From Chlorokybus atmophyticus (lineage: Eukaryota; Streptophyta; Chlorokybophyceae; Chlorokybales; Chlorokybaceae): a stretch of DNA of 64,000 nucleotides. A model generated the notes under the pieces. It was not told the DNA's origin. It searched no databases and was given only the letters and a program-made list of their open reading frames with translations. The position numbers and the translations under genes were made by a program. The stretch covers positions 150,057 to 214,056 of the forward strand of contig RHPI01000140.1 of NCBI GenBank assembly GCA_009103225.1, given 5' to 3'. Positions 37,587 through 49,182 of this stretch are shown here, one piece after another; position 1 is the first letter of the stretch, and each line of letters starts with the position of its first letter.

Positions 37587-38396
37587 GACAGTGGCAGTGT
37601 CACTTACACATCGCAGTGCCTACCCATTGTAGATAGCTTGAGCAGTTCAGTGCAGGCATGCGCACTGCGTTATGCCAGTGTTAAGATGCACCCGGGCAGC
37701 ATTTAGACACCTGTTTTTGCGTTAAGGTTCTCGCGCTACTAGCCGCCGCATGCTCAGCTGGACAAGGCGACGTGGCACACTTCATAGCTCGCTTTCTCCA
37801 TTAGCGCGCGTGCGCCCCCATTCGTCAAGCCTTCAATGACAGCAGCTTACAGTGCAGTTTAGCATCAACTGTTTACCCACAACGGCTGCGCACAGCTAGG
37901 CTTACCGTTCTGCCGGTTGTCAGCCGCAACCGGCCGAGCGCCTGTCGGCCGCAGAATGGTTGGTCTTTTTATTCCATGCAGTAAGTTGCTTTGTTTGCCT
38001 ACAAGTTCCACACACTATAAGTTGACCAAAGGCAGCTGGCACTTGACCGACTAGATAACGGCCTAAACGGCAAGTAAACTTGTGGAATGCATCGACGTTG
38101 CGAACATGTGCAGTTAATAAGTCAGTGCAAGTCGGAATCTGTGCATGCACTTCTTTGCCGGTCGACATAGTCTAAGCCGCGGCCTCGACCAAAGCGTTTA
38201 ACAGCCTGTTTATGTGAGCCGTGCCTCCCGTATGCGGTGCGCCGAATTAGAGCAGAACCATTGCAATGCGGCTACCCGGGCACCGGATTTGCTGCTGCTG
38301 GTGCTGCCAGCTGGCAGGTAGTCGGTGGCATGCTTGCCGGCGTCGTGGTAAATGTAGCCAGGGTGCAGGTCGTTTGGGTAGCGTGCAGCTCTAGCC
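37587..38396. promoter_or_regulatory. Divergent promoter region between desaturase and histidine phosphatase
   Basis: This 810-bp spacer separates two start codons facing away from each other. I saw no strong TATA box or coding sequence. Confidence 0.5.
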
Positions 38397-40049
38397 ATGT
38401 TTGCGGTCGGGGCGAGACTGCGCTTGCGGAGTGCCGTGCGTGCGTCGCCCCCGACTGAGTACAAGCTGCAGGTGTTTCCCACGAGACGGCGGCCGTCGTC
38501 TGCGCCAGCACGAACACCTGACAGCTTTGCTACGCGAGCCATGCAAGAAGACAAAGTGGTGCACTTTGTAAGTTGGAATCAGTCATTTCATGGTTCTGGT
38601 ACATGCTAGTACTAAGGTTTACTGGCAACTATATCACTGTTAGCAGCCTGCTAGCCAGTAATCAGCATGCATGCAGCAAGAAGCACTTACAGTGAGGACC
38701 GCAAGTCAATGGCTGGATTTGAAGCAGCAGATCATGTTTCAAGCCTTCATTCACGTTTGCCTTGAAGCCAACATCATGTGACAGAGTTGTTCGTGCAGTT
38801 GCGCCATGGTGTGACGGAGATGAATGAGTACCTTGCCAACCTACCAGCTGAGCAACGTTACGGTAACCAGCATGTGGTTGTTCGGTTGGCCATGGATTGC
38901 CAAACTGGCATTACGACTGTTACTGGTCGCTTGGAGGCCTGCGTGCTTGTTGACTTGGGGCAGTTTTTGTGCACCTACAAGCCAACTCCTGCATTGGGTC
39001 ATTGACAACTGCATTAATGAACTACGTTTGATCTGTGCAGTGGTTGTGTTGGCCATACATTTGCGTGTACGAGTACTCAGGTGTTGATTGTGCGCACATG
39101 CAGGCATGGTGAAGTTTGAAGACCCTATGCTGTATGACACGCGGTTGACGCCAAGGGGTCATCAGCAGGTAAAGTTGAAGCACTATTTCGCAGGTGGCCA
39201 ATTCACGCCCTTGCGCCTGCCAATTGCAGCATAAAAATATGCATGCTGTCACAAACTGTACGCGGATACGCAGGCAGCGGCAGCAGCATTGCGCGTGGCA
39301 GGGCTTTCGCCTTCGGTTGAGCTCATCGTGTGCTCCCCCCTCACCCGAGCCCTTCGTACAATGCAGCTGGCTTGCAGCAGAAATGAAGCTCCAACGGTAC
39401 GCCATGTTGCTCACCCAAGGAGCTATCTCACAGACGCGTGGTGCATTACCAAAGAAGCAGATGCCAAACTTCAAGCGAGGTGCATGTGGACTGTTGGCAC
39501 AGCACCAGCACATCATGTGCATGTGCAGGTGGTGCTTCCGTTGGCTCGGGAGCGGTTGTACATGTCCAGTGATGTTGGGCGATCACCATCCAAGCTCGCT
39601 GCAGAATTCCCGGAGCTGGACTTCAGCGGATTGCCGGAGATGTGGTGGTATGTTGAGGGCACGATTGCGGGCACGCGTGGGGAGGGTGTTGTTGTGCCAG
39701 AGACGGAGGAGAACTTCCTGGAGCGGATGGAAGAGCTGCGTGAGTGGCTTGGAGGCAGACCAGAAAGAAGCTTGTTGGTAAGCCGCAGGTGCCTGGTATC
39801 GTCCAACCATGTTGCTTGATGGACATCTGTCACTGGCATGGTGGCCTTCCCAACCGTGTTGACCAGTTGAGTCACTCGCAGGTGGCTGCAAACTTGAGGT
39901 ATTGACGCAATGCTTTGTTTGCGCTACAGGTGGTGGCGCATTGGGGTGTATGTGAGGCGCTGACTGGGGATGATTATGCCAATTGCGAGTTGAATTCGTA
40001 CAAGTACTCGGAACTGCTGCTTCCGCAACAACGCATGGCGGTGCGCTAA
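38397..40049 (+). CDS. Histidine phosphatase superfamily (phosphoglycerate-mutase-like) protein, 263 aa
   Basis: Six exons fit in phase: 38397-38567, 38799-38862, 39104-39168, 39274-39396, 39529-39777, 39930-40049. After an Arg/Ser/Ala-rich N-terminus, probably an organelle transit peptide, the catalytic motif LRHGVTEMNEYL provides the phospho-accepting His (H60). Later signatures are LTPRGHQQ, ELIVCSPLTRALRTMQLA (the SPLxRA block) and VVAHWGVCEAL, which carries the second catalytic His (H228). This arrangement fits the SixA/PGM-like branch of small-molecule or protein phosphatases rather than true glycolytic mutase; the substrate cannot be told from sequence. Confidence 0.92.
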
Positions 40050-40567
40050 GGGCAGCAGGGCTATTCTTTGAGACACATTTGTGTCCAACTGATTCATGTA
40101 CAATTTTTATATGCATTATTACGTGCATTCACAGATAGCGCGCTGTCGCGGTTGTTATAGTAGCTGACTTCGCTCGGGCTGTACATCAATCCGTGCTTGA
40201 TGCCATAGATAACATATTCAGTTTGTATAGCTTCTGTGTAGACGCTGCTTGTCCTGCCAACTTCCATGTGAGTAAATTATATCACTGGTGTGTTCCATGT
40301 GATGTGATCACCACAGCAGACTCTGCATCGGTTCGGATGCCGGTGGCACAAGTAACGCAGTGCCTACAGTTACGCAGTGCCAAGACTAGCACACAAGGGT
40401 CCAAATCACAATGCATTAGACACTTCTCCACGAGCTGCATTACATGCATGGACGCCATATGTCCGCTCCGACAGTATCTATACAAGCAACGCATGCGCAT
40501 AGGTAGCCCAGTGGTTTTGTGTGTGGTAACAAGGTATGCGGTGTGTTGCACGCATGGTGTAATCTGA
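40050..40567. other. Intergenic region downstream of the histidine phosphatase
   Basis: UTR-like and intergenic sequence; nothing recognisable. Confidence 0.5.
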
Positions 40568-40894
40568 ATGTGCAATCCCCTTCCTCATTTACTGCACACA
40601 TTGCACGTACGTGCACGCATGCACATTCGCGCAATCGCGCAGACAGCAGCCCCAATCTTGTTAAAACAGGGGCAGAGCTTAGCTACGCTTGTGTCAACAG
40701 TTATGCATGCAATGGACGAAGAAGAAGCAGACGCAGTATTTAAAGGGGCAAAAGCAAGCAGATTCGTAACATTAGGGGCAATTGCTGAAGGTGGACACAA
40801 CGCAAACAACCATGACCTGTTTGACGCATTAATTTTTTCAGGACGTTCTTGTACATGTACGTCACTTAAGAATGGCATTATATTATTGATGTAA
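40568..40894 (+). CDS. Unrecognised ORF with host-atypical codon use
   Basis: A 108-codon frame, with an alternative Met at 40619, reads through a plausible globular segment (LLKQGQSLATLVSTVMHAMD, EEEADAVFKGAKASRFVTLG, HNANNHDLFDALIFSGRSC). I recognise no family. Codons end mostly in A or T (GCA, ACA, TTA, GTA), unlike the GC3-rich host genes around it, and no splice signals are evident. It may be a fragment of an acquired or mobile element, or chance. Confidence 0.3.
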   Translation: MCNPLPHLLHTLHVRARMHIRAIAQTAAPILLKQGQSLATLVSTVMHAMDEEEADAVFKGAKASRFVTLGAIAEGGHNANNHDLFDALIFSGRSCTCTSLKNGIILLM

Positions 40895-41910
40895 GGTGTT
40901 GCAATTTGAGTCTGAACATATACTCATATTGCATATGTTGTCGACCTAGCAGAACGTAATATGCAATAAGACAAATATGTAGTGCATGTTATGCGTGCTT
41001 AACCTTAAACTTGGCCCGAAACCATGATTTTCCACTTCGTTTGCAAGTGTAATGCATGATTGAGGCTGAATTTACTTAGCTACAGCTTTTCATCAATGAT
41101 GCTGAGACCACCTCGATGTACAAATATAGCAGCGTCATCAATTTACACATGCAGTCACGTATGATGTGCAAGAATCCTATTAATGATGTTGAATTGGCAT
41201 ATGATAGTTATAATGTCTGCAATGCAATGACACAAGCGTTGACCGCCAAGTTCAAAAATTTCGCAATGTGCTGCATATGTTCAATGTATATAGTAATAAT
41301 GTACAAAAATGTGTCGCTGATTATAACACATCGTTTTATCTTGAACATTGATTATCAAGTTTGATCGAGACAGTGGCATATAGTCAATGCACTCGCTGCC
41401 GACTCCCATTTAACAAAATATAGTATTAAAACATTGCGTATCATCTTCAAAAGCATGTGATATTGGCAAGGCAAGGGGATGGCCTACCCAGACCGATGAA
41501 ATCTCTGGATGTTGCGAACCGTATTGTGGCACAGTAAAAGCAGAGCTGATCGTGGCTTACTGTCATGGTGATGTTGCGACACTCATGCATGGTTGGAAGG
41601 CTTATGCATGCAGCACTGCTGGACAGCAGCACGAGTGTCCTGGGCAGTGACATGGACAGCAGCTTGATGCCATCAACGCGTCACGGTTGTAGCGTCTTCT
41701 TCTAGTGCCGTAACGCGTGACGCATCCTCCACGGCAGCATATTCGGCCGATCTCCGATGCTGACTCGGACACTCTGCCACCGATCTCCCCTTGCCGTCAG
41801 CTCAGGATGCCCGCGTGCCCATATCCCCTCTTGCCGCACAGTGCGCGACCCCCTCACTTAGGAAAGCTTCACACTTGACTTGTGCGCTACAAACTGTCCC
41901 TGCGTGTTGG
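40895..41910. other. AT-rich intergenic region
   Basis: No gene or repeat was recognised between the orphan ORF and the ML-domain gene promoter. Confidence 0.55.
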
Positions 41911-41918
41911 TATATATA
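41911..41918 (+). promoter_or_regulatory. TATA box of the ML-domain gene
   Basis: TATATATA lies 77 bp before the start codon at 41988. Confidence 0.55.
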
Positions 41919-41987
41919 GTTGAGAGCTGCCATATCTGGGGTTACTGTGTGCATAGTTGCCTCGGAAGTGTAGTCGTTGGTGGCATC

Positions 41988-43047
41988 ATGGCTCGCATCG
42001 CTATCCTCGCTGTCTTGCTGTTGGCGACCACTGTTGCCGCTCGGGAGCTGAACCACGAGCTGGACTGGCACCCATGCGGTGAGTCTAACTTCGTCCCCCT
42101 CTCTTCTCTTGTGTCACTTGGTTGTAACCAGTCAGTAACAACTTTAGGCATGGCTTGCATTGTAATATGCACCTTGGTTGGGTTGATGTGTTGACAAGTT
42201 TGAGCGGGCGAGCTTTGGTGCACGCATGCATGCATGCGCATATGCACGATTCACAACCGGTTGACTAGTGCAAGGCCTGAGTGGTAACAAGCACACACAT
42301 TTCTTCCTGCAGGTGAGGCCGACTGGAAGGTCAAGCATGTTGCCATCAAGCCCTACCCCGTGCCCCGCGCAGAGAACTTTACAGCTTACTGGAACGCTGT
42401 GGCTGGTAAGCCCCTCATTGACTCTTACACGAGTTTGCGCCCGTCTGTGTCTGAGGCAGAGCGAGCAGTATGCTGTGTGTGTGACACCTTTTTCTTTTGT
42501 CAGACCGTGGTGTGGAGAAGGGTGGTGAGGTGACAGTCCGCGTGGAGTTCCACAACGTGCCGGTAAAGTCCGACACCATTAAGCTGCAGGACTTCCAAGG
42601 CATTGACCTCCCCGTCAAGGCCGGCCAGAACGTCGAGTTCAGCCACACCATCAAGCTCCCCGCTGTCTCCATCCCCGTAAGTGCACACACTATCCCTCTT
42701 TCCCCCGTTGTGTTGTCCATGTCTGCGTGTGCGTGTGCGTCCGTGCGTGCACACAGACTGGCACACGCATGCATGCATGCATGCATACGGGATACTTGCT
42801 CAAGTGTGCGGCCCTGAGCATGCATACGGGTTTTTATTTTTATAAAGCACCATGCATCTGTGCGATTGCATCCTTGCAGCCCTTTTCTAACCCCCCACTC
42901 TTCACTATACAGGGCAAGTACACCCTCCACATCGACGGTAAGACCGAGGACCGTCCCGATGTGACGCTTTTCTGCGTGGAGGCTGACTTCGACGTCGTGA
43001 GCAAGTCGTACTCTTGGGGCGATCTGCTCGCTTGGGCTCAGGAGTAA
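41988..43047 (+). CDS. Secreted ML-domain (NPC2-like) lipid-binding protein, 163 aa
   Basis: ML-domain proteins are small secreted or vacuolar beta-sandwich carriers of sterols or other lipids. Four exons fit in phase: 41988-42078, 42313-42405, 42504-42676, 42913-43047. A clear signal peptide (MARIAILAVLLLATTVAA) is followed by NHELDWHPCGEADWKVKHVA, a stretch giving the N-terminal Cys, and the core GEVTVRVEFHNVPVKSD, YTLHIDGKTEDRP and VTLFCVEADFDVV. The C-terminal Cys sits in LFCVEAD. Length and beta-rich pattern match NPC2. The lipid bound is unknown. TGTAA, the algal poly(A) signal, occurs about 110-130 bp after the stop. Confidence 0.88.
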
Positions 43048-44268
43048 ACGTGGTGCCAAGAAATGTGTGTATAGTAAGTAGCAATAAGCTGAGTCATTGA
43101 CGCTGGCGTTTCCCGCCCTGTCAAGGGCACCTTGTGTACTTGCAGAGCTGCGAACTTTTTGTAACATGTTTTTGTAATGTAGTAAGCAATAAGTGTCCTA
43201 GTCGTGTGCCCTTTGGTGCTTGGTCCCCGTGCCGATCTGTGCATGTTTACTTATCAACTGAGTGTCCGTGTGCTGTCATGTAGGCTCGAGAGCTGTAACT
43301 TCGCATTGCACAACTGACATTGTTGTGTGATGACTTTATCAACGTCCTCCGTACCGTAATATTGATACTCCCCTGCCTCTCACAATTCTGAACGTTTGAC
43401 GGATCGTGAGCATAGCTGATTTGGTGGCGCATAGCACAGCAATGCTGATGCGTATGATTGCACTCGTAGTTTTGTTACAAGCCCATGTGCAGCAAGCAGT
43501 TATTAACACTGCACAAGCATGCGACAGATAGTTACTAGGTTGAGTATGTCAAGAAGTTCTGCCACAACAGCGAGGCAGCGAAAGCTGAGCGTCTATTCAG
43601 ACGTGCTGGTGGCTGATCAGTTTGCAGCACATATGGTGTTGAAACTGTTGCTCTTTGTTTGTGGGATACGTGAAATATTGTGTTTTGAACGAGAGATCAG
43701 TTTTAATTAGGGGAGGTTGTGGCAATACATACCCCTCGCAGTTTCTGTACGTTGTACTAAGTCAGGCTTCAATGACGGGAAGTAGTACCACCTGGGGTAA
43801 CATCCTCACCCAACCCTTTGTTACGCGTGGGCTGGTTGACGGTAAACGCTCACAGGGTGGTAGCTGCAATGCTTGCCTGGCCTGCTGCAGTGATAATACA
43901 CTGTCTCTTGTGTTGAGGTGTTGTGACCGTCACAATAGTATGCTTGCTGCATGGGGGCCGTGCATGTCGGCAGTAGCTGCCTACCCAGTATACACTATTA
44001 CTGAGAGTGCTTGCTGCATTGCTTGTAATCAGCGCAACTGTGGATTGGCAGGGAACGACAGGATAACAACGCTCGCCAGCTTGAGCAGCTCCTCCTGTAG
44101 CTCACGCTCATCATGCCACCGCCACCGCCGCCGCCGCTGCAGCAGCAGCAGTAGCAGTAGCACAGCACCATTGAGCTAAGCAAGACAACAATGACAAGTT
44201 GTCACGCCCCAGTGACATACATACCTGCCACGCTGCATGCAGTCGTGACGTAGACGTTGTGCGGCGTC
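43048..44268. other. Intergenic region after the ML-domain gene
   Basis: It contains the ML gene 3' UTR and a CCG/CAG-rich patch (44110-44160). No gene was recognised. Confidence 0.5.
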
Positions 44269-44373
44269 ATGTTGGCGGACGTGGTCATCGTTATCGTCGT
44301 TGTGGTCGTCGCTGTGGTTGTCATCGACATCGTGGTCAACTCTATCCGCCGGCACGCCGGCCAACCGAGCTAA
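44269..44373 (+). CDS. Small ORF for a 34-aa hydrophobic peptide (possible uORF)
   Basis: The peptide is almost entirely Val/Ile/Ala (MLADVVIVIVVVVVAVVVID) with a basic end (NSIRRHAGQPS). That is a single membrane span with a positive C-terminus. It lies 92 bp before the start codon of the universal stress protein gene, so it could be an upstream ORF in that mRNA or a separate micropeptide. Codons are GC3-rich like host genes. Confidence 0.3.
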   Translation: MLADVVIVIVVVVVAVVVIDIVVNSIRRHAGQPS

Positions 44374-44465
44374 GCTGCTAGCGCGGCTGTGCTTATGCGG
44401 AAGTCAGGCGCTGGCCTGGTAGCAGGCTAGCAGGCCGCTGGTAACATAGCCTGAAGCTTGTCGTT

Positions 44466-46036
44466 ATGGGGGAGGTTCAAATCATCGCTGCCATGGCCGC
44501 CGCCGACTCTCCCATGCTGGAGCCTGAGCCTGACGACGTCCAGGAGGAGATGACGGTGAAGCTGCTGGCAGGCCTTGACGTCTCGGACATCGAGGCTCAG
44601 GCTGAGGCTGCCGCAAGCAGATGCATGCTGCCAGAGACGGGTGTGCACACCGTTGTGGTGGCTGTGGACGGCTCCGCCGCCGCCAGCAATGCTCTCAGGT
44701 TGACCAGTGTGGTGAGGATGACTGAAGCATGGCATGCTTGACGAAGTGCTTTGGTTCTCACGTTGTTTGCTTACTGATGTTTGCTCACTTGTGGTGGACC
44801 CTAACCCACCACAGTGTAAACGACACAGAGCTAGCAGAGTGCATGCATGCTTGCGGCGAGCTCAGATTCTGTATGAAACTTTGCACTGCTGTTTTGAAAA
44901 TGTATATATGATTGTGTGCAGGTTGCTCAAGGGTGTGCATGCATGCATGTGTGCTTGCGGCCATGCATGTGTGACACTCGGTGTGCATGCCAGCCAAGTC
45001 TTCCGTCTGTTGGTTGGGAAGTCAAAAGGTCAGGACTCTTATTAACGAGTTAGGCTGGTGGTAGTTGCTGATCAAGCAAACGCATGCCTTCGCAGTTTTG
45101 CACTCAACCACATCCTGCACGCTGGCGACAAGGTGGTGCTGGTCCATGCCGTTGAGGACCTCCACAACATCGTGCCCTTCAAATGGCACGAGCTCCACCC
45201 CAAGCGTAAGACTTGTGTAGATTAGTGTCTTGAGTGAACCTCTGCATGATCTCTGCGCGTTGTTATCAGGGCCACTATACTCAGTGAAGTCATGACCGAA
45301 GTTCACTTGCCAGGCACACATGCAAAGCGGCAAGCAGTTCTTGATGAGATAGCGGAACAGATTGGCAGAGACGTTGCGACTGCGGCTGCCAGTCAACTGC
45401 AGACAGCGCAGGTGAGTCATGACAAGCCAATAGCAGCCACATTTTCAAGAGTGGTTAGTTGGATTAAATGATACTCAGGGATGCTGATTGCCTTGCACAT
45501 GACCAACTTTTGCTTTGCCCCACATGTTGGGTTTGGACAGCTTTAGCATGCAGCGATGTGTCCCGTTTGCTGGCAGGTGCTTCATGACTACCAAATACAT
45601 GTCGCGAGTGGCGATCCTCGCCAAGTTATTGTAGACGCGTGCAAGGCGGTGCACGCCACGCTGCTGGTTATGGGCACCAGAGGCAGAGGGACACTCTCCA
45701 GGCATGTGCTTCTCATGTAAACATGACGTTCAGTTGAGATGAGAGCACTTAGCTTGAAGGCTGCAAGTTTACACTTGCAGACGCTGCAAGTGCAAACTTG
45801 CAGCCTTGAGCTGGATGGTTAAGTCCTCATTTCTCACTTGGTGCTCATGACTTGTAGACAATCAGTCCGCGTGTTATGGTAACCCACAGTGAAGAACTGT
45901 TTCCCTCGGCAGGATTTTGCTGGGCAGTGCGAGCGACTACTGCTTGCATCACTGCCCTTGTTCAGTGCTTATTGCAAAAGACAAGGACGCACACCACGAC
46001 CGTCCAGACACTCCTACTCCCGTGTGCTGTCGGTAG
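44466..46036 (+). CDS. Universal stress protein (UspA family), 229 aa
   Basis: USP-domain proteins are nucleotide-binding-fold stress proteins. Five exons fit in phase: 44466-44698, 45096-45205, 45314-45411, 45577-45701, 45913-46036. An acidic N-terminal extension of about 60 aa is followed by the USP core: VHTVVVAVDGSAAASNAL, FALNHILHAGDKVVLVHAVE and VIVDACKAVHATLLVMGTRG. The ATP-binding signature G-2x-G-9x-G-S is satisfied by GTRGRGTLSRILLGSAS. The end is CPCSVLIAKD plus a short tail. Intron 4 uses a GC donor and holds a long hairpin (45759-45805). The exon 1 donor (gttgac) is weak but keeps the frame. Confidence 0.9.
45759..45805. repeat. 22-bp-stem hairpin in a USP intron
   Basis: GGCTGCAAGTTTACACTTGCAG pairs with its reverse complement around the loop ACG, with one mismatch. 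The flanks continue a weaker pairing. Confidence 0.85.
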
Positions 46037-48342
46037 CAAAACATGGACCTGTTGCGCCAGGAGTACAGATAATGGATTGCCGCACTAAGGTGCTTAGATG
46101 TAACCCTTGTACATGTATGCTCTAGAGGTGTAGTGCAACACTTAAGGTTTGCGTGTATGTGCCATGTGTCATGTAACATAGACTATCTCGTTGCGTTGGT
46201 CGCACATGATCACTTGTTGTACTAGCAAAACCTTTGTTGTAAGAGCGCATGACGGATGAAGCAGATGAAGCAGCATTAAGACCAGACCCAGCACATCGAC
46301 ATTGCATAGCCGCAACATTGCATGCCAATCATGCGAAACGCCTGCACACTATGGGCATGTAGTGCAGCATACTCTGCCAGCAAGAGTTGACCGAGTGTAC
46401 AAAGATTGTATGCCATATGTGTACAGTTGGGGCACTGCAAGGGTTGCTGCAAGGGCACTCTGTACCAAGTCATGGCCATGGGCTACAAATGGTTTGGAGG
46501 TAGGGTGTAGCTCTCCAGCACGCTCTCTCATACACTAACAGCATCATCGTCACACCAAGCTACGTACTGTCAACCCTGCCTATCACTGCACAAGCATACT
46601 CACACGCATGCCAGCGGCATGCAAGCACGCCTACACAACTACACTGCCGCAGCTGCCAGCACAGCGTCCGCTTCAGCCGTTGGCGCCGCCGTCTGGACCG
46701 GGCCCCCAGCCTGGTACTGCCGCAGCTGCCAGCACGCTGCATGCTAGTGTAGCAGCACAGGTCATGAAGCCCAGTCCGACAATGAGCATGACTTCCCTGG
46801 TGGATTGATCGCAGGTTTTCCGTGCAGCCAGCTGTCAATAGCGATACATACGCGCGGACGCACACTTCAGTACAGTAGTGTGTACGCAGTGTCTCTGGCT
46901 ATGCTGTTGGCTGTAGTTGTGATGTGTGTTTAGGCATGGACACGTTCCGGACCCTCACGCGCGCTTGCTTTCAATATACGAGTTGTTCAAAGTAGACTGT
47001 ACTGCGTGTGTGGGGTGCAGTGCAGTCACGAGACACATCAATTACTATATGCCAACGGACAACAACAAACACTACTTGTAAGAAGGATAAGCACACAGCA
47101 GGGCAACAAATATGACATGCAAGCTTGCGATATGGATTGGCAAGTCCGCTGTGCAGCAGCGTGGTCGGCACGGCGACGTGGGCAGGCGTGACGTGGGACG
47201 TGATGCATGGGCGAGTGTGATGTGCGTGACGCTGGCCGTCATATAGACTGTGCAGGTGCTGTGTGATGTGCGTCATGTGCATGTGTGTGACCATTGTTGA
47301 GGTAGAGCAGCATTACGTGTTACACGACCCATGTACATAGTTTTTCTTCTTCATATAGTGTACGTGGTAGTTAACTTCACTCCACATGCAAGCAAGCGTA
47401 CAGAAAATGCAAGTGATCATGATACATGCAACATGCATGACACATGCATTGCTCACCAAGCTCATCATCATGCAATGATTATTTACCACCGGGGTCTACC
47501 TACGCTAGCCACACATAACTATTGTAACTACTGCCTTCAACCCCATCAGACATACATGAATGCATTTGCTCATTACCTGCGCGCGTGTGCAGTCAGTTAG
47601 TCTTGCAGTCCTTTGCAGCAGCCAGGAGCATGAGCAGCCGACGGACTCCCACTCCCCCTCTCCCGTTGTGCAAGCCCCGGTATCTGCCTACCAGACGTAC
47701 TAGTCGTATACTCAGAACTTTGGCACATGACATGAGATTCAGGGGGGTCTTCAGGGGACTCGTCGACTGGTCCCACCAGCACACTATTTGAGCGTTGCTG
47801 TATACTTCAGCTTTGTTGCCCATACAATTACCTTTCACATTGTTTGTGCATTGCCAACATGTTGCGTGCAGGCAAGGTGTTCCAAATGAAGACCGTGCAA
47901 TTGTCACCAGTGTCTTGAGACACAGCAAGTTGTTGCAAAAGGTGAACAACTTGACCCTACAAGCGCACACACCCTTGCAGAGTGGGCGACATTAACAGTG
48001 CTTGAGTAGCAAATTCACTAAGCAGCCCTTGTTAACGCACCTGGCAATGGAACAGCCCTGGACAGCATTGCGAACCAGCAACCACGTAAGCTCTCATCAG
48101 GCAGTTCCCGCAATAAAACAGCACCAATGTGACATACCAATCAGAAAAGTCAAAACAGCACAAGTTCTGGCCTCCACGGCAGCTGTTACGATATGTAGCA
48201 TCCTTTCAGAATAGTCTTGCAAGTGATGCCAAACACTGGTTGTTTCACTTCACAGTAACTGTTGCCCTGTCCACAAGTACAGGTATAGTCCCCAACTTCC
48301 CCCCTACGCAGCCACCACATATTACACTTCTGGATTGACACA
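46037..48342. other. 2.3-kb region without a supported gene
   Basis: A Pro/Ala/Gln-rich frame at 46608-46808 contains two copies of ACTGCCGCAGCTGCCAGCAC (46643-46662, 46716-46735) and might be an alternative 3' exon of the USP gene. The overlapping frames at 47585-47970 on both strands have no recognisable motif. Confidence 0.45.
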
Positions 48343-49182
48343 CTACTCGTCGTCCTTCACAACAGGTGATATCTTGCCTTGCGCAAGCTCAGCATAGTAC
48401 TCCTGCATGAACAATATGCTGTCAGAGTTTCAGTAATCTGCACAACATAAGCTGCTGGTGGCAGACAGCAAGCGTTAACCCCGCACAGTTCTGTTCAATA
48501 TGTGCATGGCAGAAGCAAAACTGCATCTGCCATGCACACATATGCGCCAGTAACACGCGCATGTTTGTTGCAGCCTGCGCAAATGCGCAAACAATGCTAA
48601 GTGAACAGATCGCAAGCTGTTTTGTCTCAGTCATACTTGAATGTTGCGCCTCATATTCCAGTGGTACATCTTCCAGATGGCGCCGCCGATGAGCCCGAGC
48701 GTCAGACCGGCAACGAGCTCCTTCCACAAAGAGATGCTCTCTCTGCGGGCCGCTGCGGCCGCCAAAGCAGACCTGTGCGCCTCCTGCTGAACACGATTAG
48801 AGCAACCCATGACTGCCAAAGGCAAAAACCTGAACCTAGATTTCAAACGCAATTCAAGATCAAAGCAAAGTGTGCAGCGAACAGACACAAAGAAAGGCTT
48901 TAGGAGAATTGTTTCAAAAAGCATTTAAATGCACAAATGCAAAGAGATCGATTAACAAGTCAAACAATAACGACACAGGCTGCTACACTGCTGATTTGCG
49001 CCGGTGTTTACAAGGTGCGGAGAACGAAGGAATGCCAACAATGCATTGCAGGAACAACATGAGTATGCACAGAGTGCTGGAAATGCTTGGAACCAGTCGT
49101 GGTATTCTCAACAGATTGTAACAGCCACCACCTCGGGACTGAGGTTCGGAGTGGCGTTGGCCTCCGCAATGGAGGTGGCCAT
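48343..49182 (-). CDS. COX5C: Cytochrome c oxidase subunit 5C, 85 aa
   Basis: This is a small nuclear-encoded subunit of mitochondrial complex IV, specific to plants and algae. Three exons: 49182-49132, 48783-48637, 48402-48343. Exon 1 gives MATSIAEANATPNLSPE. Exon 2 carries the membrane segment and the family hallmark KELVAGLTLGLIGGAIWKMY then HWNMRRNIQ. Exon 3 ends EYYAELAQGKISPVVKDDE. The WKMxHWN phrase and the single TM followed by a short matrix tail match plant COX5C. The exon 2 acceptor is a NAGNAG (CAGCAG) site, so a form with one extra Gln is possible. Confidence 0.9.

Noticed and set aside
46608-46808. Pro/Ala/Gln-rich frame as a separate gene
   Set aside because: Low complexity with an internal 20-bp repeat; no start context or partner exons that can be supported beyond a possible alternative USP exon.
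47585-47970. Overlapping frames on both strands (68 and 125 codons)
   Set aside because: No recognisable motif, no supporting splice structure and mutual overlap; cannot be called a gene.
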